From Candidatus Limosilactobacillus excrementigallinarum (GTDB lineage Bacteria > Bacillota > Bacilli > Lactobacillales > Lactobacillaceae): 64,000 bases of DNA. This document shows positions 50,747-59,521 of the stretch, one piece after another. The DNA is taken from positions 42,157-106,156 of the forward strand of contig DWZS01000032.1 in NCBI GenBank assembly GCA_019117445.1, in the 5' to 3' direction. Position numbers and translations under genes: made by a program. The first letter of the stretch is position 1; each line of letters starts with the position of its first letter. The notes beneath the pieces were generated by a model. The model was not told where the DNA came from. It was given only the letters and a program-made list of their open reading frames with translations, and made no database searches.

Positions 50747-52069
50747 TTATTGTAACGAATCCCAAGCAGCCAATTTAATTGGCGCTTGGTCCGCAATTTG
50801 TTTAATTTCATCCGTCAAATACTTTTTATTAATGACGGCTTCGTACGTATATTGTTCAAACCAGTCCTGACTCATCACAAAGTAACCTTGGTCACCATTT
50901 TTCTCACCCCAACTATTTTCAATCTTCCACCGATCCGGTTGGCCATCAACTAGATTATAGCCAGTTAACGTCATGGCATGGGTCACTTCCGCTTGGTGCG
51001 TTTCTAAACGTTCTTTTTTACTCATCGTAAAATCAATGCCCAGTAGTTCTTCGCGATGATACAGTTTAGCATCCATCAAGCCGCGTTTCCGATCCATTTG
51101 TTGGAGAATATCATTACCAACCCAGATTGTTTCATCATGGTTAAGCTGATTAATGACCACTTCTTGGAGCTTCTTGAATGGTACGTTTGCAAACTGAATT
51201 GGAATCCCACCATTGACATTGTCCTGCGATGGTAATGAATACAATTTCCCATATTCATGGTCTGGTGCATTAGTAATAACTACATAGTCATGCAGGTCAG
51301 TCTTAAAATACTGATGATAGAATTCAAGGGGAGTTAAGTTAGCCTGACGATGATATTGATGGTCATCATCACGATACTCTAGATCAAACTTTGCCGGTGG
51401 TTCACCAAAGGCATAGGCACAAGCTCGATAGACATCGCTCATCATCCGTTGTCGGGTTTCCTGAATTTCCTCATTACCGGCTTCTTCATGGACTAGGCGA
51501 CGCAGTACTAATGCATCCTTCTTCATCAGATAAGTTAGAACTTCTGCAATATCGGTCGTATCTTCAGTATTAAAGGTGTCTGGCATGACATAGTGCTGAA
51601 TTACTCCATATTTTTCAATAATGGAAGCCGCGTTCGCCCATTGACCGCCATCACTTTCTGCAGATTTTAAATAATAATCAACTAGTCGATCATGCAGATC
51701 ACGATCAGCCGTTGCTAAAATGTTGTCAAAAAATTTATTGGCGCGTTCGATTCGATCCCAGAAAAATAAGTAATTCTGTGACAGTTCAAAATCTTTCACT
51801 TTGTGAGTCAACGCAAACTGGTGTCGTAAAGTATTGAGCGTTGCAAAGGACCAGCATCGCCCACTATGCTTTTGATTACTAACTTTCCCCGTTTTAATTT
51901 CATGTGAAAAGACCCGGTGTAAACGTTGGCTCACTGCTGGATCTTCACTGGTAGCTTTAATGCCATTCTTACGGATTGCCCGTTCCAATACTTTGGCTGT
52001 TCCACGTGAAACATAATTATCATGGAACTTAGCAATCATTTCCTTCGTGACGACTGTATCCTTACTCAT
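50747..52069 (-). CDS. pepC: C1-family aminopeptidase C (bleomycin hydrolase-like)
   Basis: NQKHSGRCWSFATLN active-site Cys; THAMTLTGYN; WKIENSWG. Confidence 0.95.
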   Translation of the reverse strand: MSKDTVVTKEMIAKFHDNYVSRGTAKVLERAIRKNGIKATSEDPAVSQRLHRVFSHEIKTGKVSNQKHSGRCWSFATLNTLRHQFALTHKVKDFELSQNYLFFWDRIERANKFFDNILATADRDLHDRLVDYYLKSAESDGGQWANAASIIEKYGVIQHYVMPDTFNTEDTTDIAEVLTYLMKKDALVLRRLVHEEAGNEEIQETRQRMMSDVYRACAYAFGEPPAKFDLEYRDDDHQYHRQANLTPLEFYHQYFKTDLHDYVVITNAPDHEYGKLYSLPSQDNVNGGIPIQFANVPFKKLQEVVINQLNHDETIWVGNDILQQMDRKRGLMDAKLYHREELLGIDFTMSKKERLETHQAEVTHAMTLTGYNLVDGQPDRWKIENSWGEKNGDQGYFVMSQDWFEQYTYEAVINKKYLTDEIKQIADQAPIKLAAWDSLQ

Positions 52070-52083
52070 TAGTGATATCTCCT

Positions 52084-53550
52084 TTATAAAATTGGCGACA
52101 ACAACCGTGAGGCCGTCTGCTTAAAGCGTAACCACCGTGGTTGTTGGGCAAACATTGCTGGTGTAACTACATGACTATGCCGGACATCTTCCATAAAAAT
52201 TTGCTCAAGCTGATCAGCAGTCCGCGAATCGTAAATAAAACTGTTGATTTCAAAGTTTAGCTTGAAACTCCGGTAATCAAGGTTTGCGGACCCAACCGAA
52301 GCCATCTTCCCGTCAATCATGACGGTTTTAGCGTGCATAAAGCCATGATCATAGTAGTAAATTGTGACCCCTTCATTGGCGAGCATCCGCGCATAGTATT
52401 GCGTCGCGCGATAAACAAATGGGTGATCAGGCTTGCACGGAATCATAATCCGGACATCAATTCCTGAATGGGCAGCTACCTTTAGTGCATCAATCATACT
52501 ATCATCCGGAATTAGGTATGGTGTTTGAATCCAAATATGGTCCTGCGCTGCATTAATGAGCCGCAAATAGCCAAGTTTAATCGTTTCCAATTGAGTATCA
52601 GGCCCACTGGAAACAATCTGCATTGGTGTGGTCTCATTTTCAACCTTAATTGGTGGGAAAAATCGCCGATAGTGCAGGATCTTTTTATCAGTTCCCTGCA
52701 TTGTGGCGTTCCAGTCACGAATAAAGCGTTGTTGAAGCGAATAGACCGTTCCACCAATCAGTCGAAGGTGAGTATCCCGCCAGTAGCCAAACTTTGCTAC
52801 CCGGCTCAGGTATTGATCACCAACGTTGAAGCCACCAACATAACCAATGCGACCATCAATTGTGACAATTTTGCGGTGGTCACGGTAATTAATCCGGAAG
52901 TCAAATAGGTTACTCCGTGTCATTAAGAACTGTGCAGCTTCTCCACCGTTTTCGCGGAGGTGGTTATAAAAACTTGGCTTGACACCCCGGGAACCCCAAG
53001 AATCATAGAGAACCCGTACTTCGACCCCTTCCGCGGCTTTTTGTTCCAGAATCGTCCGCAGTTGGTTACCGATTTGATCATTGTAAATGGTATAAAACTC
53101 AATATTGATACTCTTTTTAGCCGCTTCAATATCCTTAAACATTTGGCGAAATAACTTGTGCCCGTCATTAAAGATCTCAACATTATTATGCCGGGTAAAA
53201 AAGGCATCATCGAGGTTTTGAAATAACATCACCGTTCGCCAATAGGTCCGCCGGGTTTGCTTTTTCGGTTTCATCATATTAGCGAACTGCTTTTTTTGTT
53301 CTTCAATTGCTTCCGTGAGTTCTAACTGGGTAGCACTTTGAATTCTTTCCATCCGGTGACGAGTCGGTTTTCGGCCGAGAAAGGCGTATGCAATGAATCC
53401 AATTACCGGAATGAGCGTCAAAACAAGGAGCCACGCCCAAGTTGCCGCAATATCCCGTTTTTCCCGAAAGACCGTCAAAAGCGCCGCCACTTCGTTCACC
53501 AGCACAATGGCAATGAGGACAACACGAATAATATTCCACGTTAAGATCAT
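52084..53550 (-). CDS. cls: cardiolipin synthase
   Basis: Two HKD motifs DHRKIVTIDGRIGYVGG and MHAKTVMIDGKMASVGSANLD; N-terminal TM helices. Confidence 0.93.
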   Translation of the reverse strand: MILTWNIIRVVLIAIVLVNEVAALLTVFREKRDIAATWAWLLVLTLIPVIGFIAYAFLGRKPTRHRMERIQSATQLELTEAIEEQKKQFANMMKPKKQTRRTYWRTVMLFQNLDDAFFTRHNNVEIFNDGHKLFRQMFKDIEAAKKSINIEFYTIYNDQIGNQLRTILEQKAAEGVEVRVLYDSWGSRGVKPSFYNHLRENGGEAAQFLMTRSNLFDFRINYRDHRKIVTIDGRIGYVGGFNVGDQYLSRVAKFGYWRDTHLRLIGGTVYSLQQRFIRDWNATMQGTDKKILHYRRFFPPIKVENETTPMQIVSSGPDTQLETIKLGYLRLINAAQDHIWIQTPYLIPDDSMIDALKVAAHSGIDVRIMIPCKPDHPFVYRATQYYARMLANEGVTIYYYDHGFMHAKTVMIDGKMASVGSANLDYRSFKLNFEINSFIYDSRTADQLEQIFMEDVRHSHVVTPAMFAQQPRWLRFKQTASRLLSPIL

Positions 53551-53666
53551 GCTGCTGTCCTCCTTTACCCGATAAATTCACTTATAATAATTTTAACGCA
53601 TTCCCCACGCTGAACCAAATCACTAATTCATGTATAATAGTTCAAAATTAAACGAGGTGATTATCT

Positions 53667-53792
53667 ATGTTTCCAGAATTCGCCGTCGGTCAAATCCGCG
53701 CTTTTCATATGCTGTTTAACCAAAACCCAGTACTGGCCATCATTGTGCTTGTCGCTTTAATCGCCTTAGCCTACTACTTTAAAAACCGTTAA
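53667..53792 (+). CDS. 41-aa single-TM small protein MFPEFAVGQIRAFHMLFNQNPVLAIIVLVALIALAYYFKNR
   Basis: RBS CGAGGTGA before ATG; followed by terminator at 53799; not in the supplied ORF track. Confidence 0.6.
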   Translation: MFPEFAVGQIRAFHMLFNQNPVLAIIVLVALIALAYYFKNR

Positions 53793-53798
53793 TCAAAA

Positions 53799-53845
53799 GG
53801 GATCCTTACCGAAAGTCAGGTTCACGACTCGGTAAGGATCCCCTT
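53799..53845. terminator. strong hairpin between convergent genes
   Basis: GGGATCCTTACCGA...TCGGTAAGGATCCCC. Confidence 0.85.
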
Positions 53846-53847
53846 TG

Positions 53848-54558
53848 TTAAGCAAAAAACTGCTGCCAATTTTGTTCAATTTGTTGTTCTAATTCAATTA
53901 TGGTTAGCTTTCTCAAACGAGCAACTTCTGTATATAGATGTTGCATCGTCTGCCAATAATCAATTTCATCAAGCGGTTTGTCCTGTGCCCAAGAAATTCC
54001 TTCTAAGCCATCACTCTCAATAAACAGGCGTTCCAAAGGAACCTGTTGCGCAACATTTTGAACTGCCGCATCATCAAAGACATCAGGCCCTACTGAAAAC
54101 CAAGTATTAGGCACCGCTAGATACTGTTGTAAGTAATGTTTTGACGAATACCAGTGAACCAATTTATGCACGACTGGAAGCTTCTGAATCTGCTCCAAAA
54201 GTTCCCGCTCGCAGCCTTTAACATGTAAAACAACTGGTTTATGGTAGACTGCCGCTAATTCCAATTGTTTTTGAAAGACTGGGCGTTGAATATCTAACGG
54301 CACTTCTGTCCAGGTCGTATCCAGCCCAATTTCTCCAATCACCGAAGCCCGTGCTAATAAAGCCGCGTCGACCGTTTTCTGCCTTGCTTGCCATGGATGA
54401 ACCCCATAACTTAATTTTTGTTGAGCATTCGCAGCTTGCCGATTTATTTCATACTCTGCGTTACTTGTCGAACTAATCGTACTTTGCATTTGGTGTTGTT
54501 GCTGCACCTGAATAATCTGCTGATACTCATCGTTATGACAATGGATATCAATTAACAT
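53848..54558 (-). CDS. TatD-family metal-dependent hydrolase
   Basis: IDIHCHND, VIGEIGLD, VVLHVKG, LFIESDG metal ligands. Confidence 0.85.
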   Translation of the reverse strand: MLIDIHCHNDEYQQIIQVQQQHQMQSTISSTSNAEYEINRQAANAQQKLSYGVHPWQARQKTVDAALLARASVIGEIGLDTTWTEVPLDIQRPVFQKQLELAAVYHKPVVLHVKGCERELLEQIQKLPVVHKLVHWYSSKHYLQQYLAVPNTWFSVGPDVFDDAAVQNVAQQVPLERLFIESDGLEGISWAQDKPLDEIDYWQTMQHLYTEVARLRKLTIIELEQQIEQNWQQFFA

Positions 54559-55136
54559 TAACGAACCTCAGGGGACAATGCCCGGTCCAGTAAATTCATA
54601 ATCAACTTTACAAGCACCCCATCAAAGACTAATGATGACAACGCTCCCGTAATAAACATCGCAATTTGTAAACTCACACTGAAGTGGTTCCATCCGTAAA
54701 TAAAGTACGAAGGGATAAAGCCACCCAAGTGGGCACCAAAGGACCCCAACAGGACACTCCCCCAACTGCACCGTTCATAACGGGACTTTTTCGGAAAGAA
54801 TCCTAATTCATTTCCGGCCCCTTGAATTAAGCCTTCCATAATCGTCAATGCTCCCCACTGACCGCCAAGAAACATTTCCACCATGGAAGCAATCGTCTCA
54901 CCAACCACGGCAGACCCGATTGTTGGCACTAAATAGATTGCGATTGGTCCCGCCATATACCACAATCCCGAAAGTACCGTATCGACTAACGGCCCAATGC
55001 CTAATGGAGTTAGAAGCAACTTAACGGAGTTATAAACTGTATTAATCAACAGCATATAGATAACTCCAAAAAGGATCCCGACCAGGGCTACTCGAATAAC
55101 CGATGCTAAATTCCAATATGTATAACGTTTAAACAT
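54558..55136 (-). CDS. ECF transporter S component, YkoE family (thiamine/HMP)
   Basis: GLWYMAGPIAIYLVPTIGSAVVGETIASMVEMFLGGQWGALTIMEGLIQGAGNELGFF; TPP riboswitch upstream. Confidence 0.9.
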   Translation of the reverse strand: MFKRYTYWNLASVIRVALVGILFGVIYMLLINTVYNSVKLLLTPLGIGPLVDTVLSGLWYMAGPIAIYLVPTIGSAVVGETIASMVEMFLGGQWGALTIMEGLIQGAGNELGFFPKKSRYERCSWGSVLLGSFGAHLGGFIPSYFIYGWNHFSVSLQIAMFITGALSSLVFDGVLVKLIMNLLDRALSPEVR

Positions 55137-55232
55137 AAAAATCTCCTTTGCATACTAATAACGTTGATACTTAAAAAGGCTCCCCCATCACGGAGAAGCC
55201 ATTATTGGATATTTTACACATCAAATAATTGC

Positions 55233-55306
55233 TGTCTCCCTCCGCTAGTATTAACTAGATCAGGTTCTATGGGTATTTCTCAGCTAACTAAATAGCACCC
55301 CAGACA
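55233..55306 (-). promoter_or_regulatory. TPP riboswitch (THI element)
   Basis: Minus strand CTGGGGTGCTATTTAGTTAGCTGAGAAATACCCATAGAACCTGATCTAGTTAATACTAGCGGAGGGAGAC. Confidence 0.95.
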
Positions 55307-55357
55307 GGTTCACACTTTTTTACAAGGACGATCATACCACATTGCGAAGCCGAAAAA

Positions 55358-55406
55358 AAGGAGTGGGAGCGAACTAGCTTATCTAGTTCATCTTCCCACC
55401 CCTTGT
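55358..55406 (-). terminator. clpL terminator
   Basis: AAGGAGTGGGAGcGAACTAG...CTAGTTCatCTTCCCACCCCTT. Confidence 0.75.
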
Positions 55407-55415
55407 CATTAACGA

Positions 55416-57611
55416 CTAGTCTTGGTCGTCAGCCTTTTGATCATCTTTCTTTTCGTCGGCCTTGTATTGGTCACTGTCGTCATCAGCAGCATCCTTGGCA
55501 TCAACGATTTCCAGCTTGCCATCCTTCATTTCAGCAACTAAGTGCTTTGCATCAAGGTGGTCAAGGTAGTAATCCGTAACCTTGTCACGAATTTGTTGTT
55601 CAATGACCCGCCGTAGTGGACGTGCACCCATGGCTTCATCGTACCCTTCGTCAATCAGGAACTTCTTCGCCGTTGGTGTGACCTTAACGTCCATGTCCTT
55701 CTTAGCCAACGTCTTGTTTACATCCGCAATCATTAAGTCAACAATCTTTTGCAGATCATCCTTCGTCAAACTGTGGAATTCAACAATCGCGTTAAACCGG
55801 TTCAAGAATTCTGGACGGAAGTAAGTGGTCAACTTCTTGATCAAATCTTCTTCATCCTTTTCGTCACCGAGCTTAACTGGTGCATCGTTGGAGTAGCCGG
55901 CATTGGATGTCGCAATAATTACCGTATTCTTGAAGTCAACGGTGTTCCCTTGACCATCAGTTAACCGACCATCATCTAAGACTTGGAGAAGTAAGGTGAT
56001 AACTTGTGGGTTTGCCTTTTCAATTTCATCCAAGAGAATGATGGAGTATGGGTGACGACGAACCTTTTCAGTCAAGGTGTTAGAGTTGTCATCGTAACCT
56101 ACGTAACCAGCGGTCGTCCCAATTAACTTAGAAACCGCGGTCCGGTCAGAGTATTCTGACATATCCAGTCGGATAATATCATTCTTAGAACCGAACATAT
56201 CAAGGGCTAATTGCTTAGCAAGTTCTGTCTTACCAACTCCAGTTGGACCAACGAAGAGGAAGCTACCAATTGGCCGATTACCTTCGTCAAAGCCAGCCCG
56301 ATTCCGCCGGATGGCCCGGGCAACAGCTTCAACAGCTTCGTCTTGGCCAATGACCTTACCTTCAAGCCGCTTGTCCATTTCCTTCAAGCGTTGAACGTCA
56401 CTAGCACCGATCTTAGAAACTGGAATACCTGTCATTTGTTCAACTGCGGCAGCCACATCTTCTGGTGTAGCAGTAACTTCTTCTTGCTTGGAGTGATCCT
56501 TGATTTGCTTCTTCAAATCAGTGATCTTGTCCTTTGCTTCTTGAGCAGCCTTGTAGTCTTCCTTCTTAGCAGCATCCTTTTGCTTCTTTTCTTCCTTTTC
56601 AATTTCCTTTTCGATTTCCTTGACGTCCTTTACCGGGTGCTTAGCAGCCAGGTGAGCAGCCGTCATATCAATCAGGTCAATTGCCTTGTCAGGAAGTGAC
56701 CGTTGTGGAATGTATTGAACAGAGTAGTCAACTGCTGCTTGAAGAACGTCATCTGGTAACTTAACGTTGTGGTGACGTTCGTACAAGTCACGAATACCCT
56801 TTAGGATAGCAAGTGTGTCTTCCTTGCTTGGAGCATTGACAGTTACCGGGTTAAACCGCCGAGCCAAAGCAGCATCCTTCATAATGGTGTTTCGGTATTC
56901 ATCTTGGGTAGTTGCCCCGATTACCGTGATTTCACCCCGTGACAATGCTGGCTTAATAATGTCAGCCATTCCTTTAGAACCACTGTCAGAACCAGTCGAA
57001 CCAGCACCGATGATTTGGTGAATTTCATCAAAGAAGAGGATAACATTGCCAGCCTTCTTAACTTCGTCAATCAGCTTTTGCATATTCTCTTCAAAGCTGC
57101 CCCGGTATTGCGTACCAGCTTCCAGTCCGGAAATATCAATACTGATAATTTCCTTGTCCTTAATTGGTGCTGGGACATCGCCGGCAACAATTGCTTGGGC
57201 TAAGCCTTCAACAACCGCGGTCTTACCAACCCCGGCATCACCAACAAGTACAGGGTTATTCTTCGTCCGCCGACTTAAAATTTCGGCAGTTTCTTGAATT
57301 TCTTTATTCCGCCCAATTACTGGGTCCAATTCGCCTTGGCGTGCTTCTTCCGTTAAATTCCGACCAAGCTTGTGCAACATACTGTCCTTGCCTTCATTTG
57401 GCTGAGGTCCTGGTTGGCCAGGTTGTTGTGGAGCTGCTCCACCAGGCAATTGACCAGTTTGGCGATATTGAGCAAATTCTTCAGGAGTAACTTCACGGCC
57501 GTTAATCAAGTAACGACGGTTATCTGAATTAAAGCCGTTCATCCCTCCCATTAATTGGTTAAAAATGTCATTCATGTCGTTGTCAAATGGGTCTCTTGGG
57601 TTTTGTGCCAT
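55416..57611 (-). CDS. clpL: Clp ATPase, ClpL type
   Basis: Two AAA+ modules [10 protein letters not shown] and [10 protein letters not shown]; short Gly/Pro/Gln-rich N-terminus, no zinc finger. Confidence 0.88.
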   Translation of the reverse strand: MAQNPRDPFDNDMNDIFNQLMGGMNGFNSDNRRYLINGREVTPEEFAQYRQTGQLPGGAAPQQPGQPGPQPNEGKDSMLHKLGRNLTEEARQGELDPVIGRNKEIQETAEILSRRTKNNPVLVGDAGVGKTAVVEGLAQAIVAGDVPAPIKDKEIISIDISGLEAGTQYRGSFEENMQKLIDEVKKAGNVILFFDEIHQIIGAGSTGSDSGSKGMADIIKPALSRGEITVIGATTQDEYRNTIMKDAALARRFNPVTVNAPSKEDTLAILKGIRDLYERHHNVKLPDDVLQAAVDYSVQYIPQRSLPDKAIDLIDMTAAHLAAKHPVKDVKEIEKEIEKEEKKQKDAAKKEDYKAAQEAKDKITDLKKQIKDHSKQEEVTATPEDVAAAVEQMTGIPVSKIGASDVQRLKEMDKRLEGKVIGQDEAVEAVARAIRRNRAGFDEGNRPIGSFLFVGPTGVGKTELAKQLALDMFGSKNDIIRLDMSEYSDRTAVSKLIGTTAGYVGYDDNSNTLTEKVRRHPYSIILLDEIEKANPQVITLLLQVLDDGRLTDGQGNTVDFKNTVIIATSNAGYSNDAPVKLGDEKDEEDLIKKLTTYFRPEFLNRFNAIVEFHSLTKDDLQKIVDLMIADVNKTLAKKDMDVKVTPTAKKFLIDEGYDEAMGARPLRRVIEQQIRDKVTDYYLDHLDAKHLVAEMKDGKLEIVDAKDAADDDSDQYKADEKKDDQKADDQD

Positions 57612-57686
57612 AATACTTTCCTCCCTATTTGTTTAATTACTTTTTTAATTACATCCGAATCAACTTCATCATACAGCTAACCCGAA

Positions 57687-57914
57687 TTAGTCGTCCAATA
57701 AATAGTGTTCTTCTAAATCGCGTAAAACTTGCCACATCTGCCGATGCTGCGCACGCGCAATTGCATCCAGATCTCGTAAGTTCAATGACGTGGCTTTCGA
57801 TTGCTGTTTGTTAAACGACTTATGTAAGGTTGTGTAGCCGTATCCGGAAGTCTTTGCAACCTGATAAATCGTCAGGTGATTTTCATTAAGATAGCTCTTA
57901 ATATCAATCCGCAT
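57687..57914 (-). CDS. small HTH DNA-binding protein upstream of clpL
   Basis: IYQVAKTSGYGYTTLHKSFNKQQSKATSLNLRDLDAIARA HTH pattern. Confidence 0.7.
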   Translation of the reverse strand: MRIDIKSYLNENHLTIYQVAKTSGYGYTTLHKSFNKQQSKATSLNLRDLDAIARAQHRQMWQVLRDLEEHYLLDD

Positions 57915-57939
57915 TACTGCTCACTTCCTTCACACTTTA

Positions 57940-57974
57940 TGGTTTAATTATACCATATTTGTGATATATCACAA
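57940..57974 (-). promoter_or_regulatory. promoter of the HTH-clpL unit with two palindromes
   Basis: Minus strand TTGTGA-N16-TATAAT; palindromes TTGTGATATATCACAA (57959-57974) and TGGTTTAATTATACCA (57940-57955). Confidence 0.65.
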
Positions 57975-58047
57975 GTGTAATATGACAAAAAAGTGGAATA
58001 AATTTATATTTTTTTATGATACTTTCCTGTGAATTTTAAATTTTATG

Positions 58048-58075
58048 TTGACATTCATTAGATTTCAATTAGAAT
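58048..58075 (+). promoter_or_regulatory. promoter of the aromatic leader/aminotransferase operon
   Basis: TTGACA-N16-TAGAAT. Confidence 0.7.
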
Positions 58076-58106
58076 GTGCTTAATCAAATTAAATGAGGTA
58101 ACACAA

Positions 58107-58175
58107 ATGACTACATTAAATTATTCTCAATTGAATAATGCGTTTAGTTACTGGTTCTGGAACTCCATCTCCTAG
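58107..58175 (+). CDS. leader peptide MTTLNYSQLNNAFSYWFWNSIS
   Basis: ATG with upstream GAGG RBS at 9-nt spacing; Tyr-Trp-Phe-Trp run; absent from the supplied ORF track because of size. Confidence 0.85.
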   Translation: MTTLNYSQLNNAFSYWFWNSIS

Positions 58176-58306
58176 AGTCAGTAACCTTTTGTGATGGCTT
58201 CTAGGATTAATACATCCGGAAGCCGACCAACCTTAATTTGGCATACTACCATTTAAGAAACGAGCGCTCCCGGGTGTTGCAGAAACTGCAATTCCCGGGT
58301 TTTTTA
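58147..58306 (+). promoter_or_regulatory. ribosome-mediated transcription attenuator with competing hairpins
   Basis: Four consecutive alternative pairings (1:2, 2:3, 3:4, 4:5) plus terminator, all read from the sequence; see findings. Confidence 0.82.
58269..58306 (+). terminator. leader intrinsic terminator
   Basis: CCCGGGtgTTGCAGaaaCTGCAAttCCCGGGTTTTTT. Confidence 0.93.
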
Positions 58307-58326
58307 TTTAAAGGAGGAACTTTTCA

Positions 58327-59508
58327 ATGCCAAAAATGAAAGCTAGTCTTAGTCAACAATTCAATCCCAATCTCTCTAGAGTTCAACCAACTCCCATCCG
58401 GGTGTTTGATAATCAAGCTAGTCAAATCCCCGGAATTGTGAAATTAACCCTTGGTGAACCAGACTTCAATGTTCCAGAAGTTGCCAAACAGGCTGCGATT
58501 GAGAGTATCAAGGATAATGACTCACACTATTCAGCTGGTTCAGGAACCCCAGCTTTACGTAAAGCAATTTCAAACTATTTAAAGAAGCATTATGATCTCG
58601 ATTATGATGCCACGACTGAAATTGCGGTCACGATTGGAGCAACCGAAGCTATCTATGCCGCCCTTTTTGCCATTATTAAACCTGGTGATCAAGTTTTGAT
58701 CCCCACACCAACCTTCCCACTGTACGAAGCAGTCGTTAACCTTCTTGGTGGTGAAGCAATTAATCTTGACACCAGCGATAACAACTTCGTACTATCACCA
58801 GAAGCATTGCAAGCTGCTTTAGATCAGCACGAAAATGTTAAAGCAATTGTTTTAAATTACCCATCAAACCCAACAGGCGTCACTTATTCAGCTAAACAAC
58901 TAAAAGCTCTTGCAGACGTCTTAGCGGATACAAACCTAGTTGTGATTGCTGATGAAATCTACTCTGAACTAATTTATGGTGGTCAACATACCTCCATTGC
59001 AAAATTCCTTCCTGGACAAACTATCGTCCTCAATGGGGCCTCTAAATCTGGAGCTATGACTGGTTACCGGATTGGTTTCATGGCAGCCCCAGCAGAATTG
59101 ATGAAGCGATTAGGAATGGTTCACTCAATTATGATTACTTCCCCTTCTGATCCAGCAATGGCTGCTGCCGTTCCAATCTTTGATAGTGAAGCAGGGCATC
59201 AAGCCACTCTGGATATGAAAGCAGCCTACGAAAAGCGGCGCGACTTCTTAGTAGCCGCATTACAGGACCTTGGCTTCGACGTTGCAACTCCAAATGGTGC
59301 CTTCTACGTTTTCGCTAAGCTGCCTGCTCAATATGGTACCGATGACGAAGCCTTTGCCACTAAATTGGCTCAAGAAGGTAAGGTTGCCGTTATTCCAGGA
59401 TCATATTTCGGTGATGGCGGTGAAGGCTACTTAAGAATGAGTTACGCTACCAGCATGGATAACCTGAAATTAGCTGTCGACCGGATCAAAACCATGTTAA
59501 ATAACTAG
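58327..59508 (+). CDS. PLP-dependent class I aminotransferase (probable aromatic aminotransferase)
   Basis: LGEPDFNVPEVAKQAA, NYPSNPTGVTYS, DEIYSELIYGG, NGASKSGAMTGYRIGF. Confidence 0.9.
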   Translation: MPKMKASLSQQFNPNLSRVQPTPIRVFDNQASQIPGIVKLTLGEPDFNVPEVAKQAAIESIKDNDSHYSAGSGTPALRKAISNYLKKHYDLDYDATTEIAVTIGATEAIYAALFAIIKPGDQVLIPTPTFPLYEAVVNLLGGEAINLDTSDNNFVLSPEALQAALDQHENVKAIVLNYPSNPTGVTYSAKQLKALADVLADTNLVVIADEIYSELIYGGQHTSIAKFLPGQTIVLNGASKSGAMTGYRIGFMAAPAELMKRLGMVHSIMITSPSDPAMAAAVPIFDSEAGHQATLDMKAAYEKRRDFLVAALQDLGFDVATPNGAFYVFAKLPAQYGTDDEAFATKLAQEGKVAVIPGSYFGDGGEGYLRMSYATSMDNLKLAVDRIKTMLNN

Positions 59509-59521
59509 GAGGAATTCAATT

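Noticed and set aside
56211-56699. 162-aa + strand ORF antisense to clpL
   Set aside because: Spurious shadow ORF within the conserved clpL coding sequence; Leu/Phe-rich low-complexity product and no homology-like motifs.
57959-57974. TTGTGATATATCACAA as a Rex or CRP/FNR site
   Set aside because: Half-sites are similar, but the spacer is 4 bp rather than 6 bp and it overlaps the HTH gene's own promoter; a local repressor operator is more parsimonious.
58269-58299. CCCGGG palindromes in the leader as possible Noc sites
   Set aside because: They are the outer arms of the leader terminator; flanks do not match ATTTCCCGGGAAAT.
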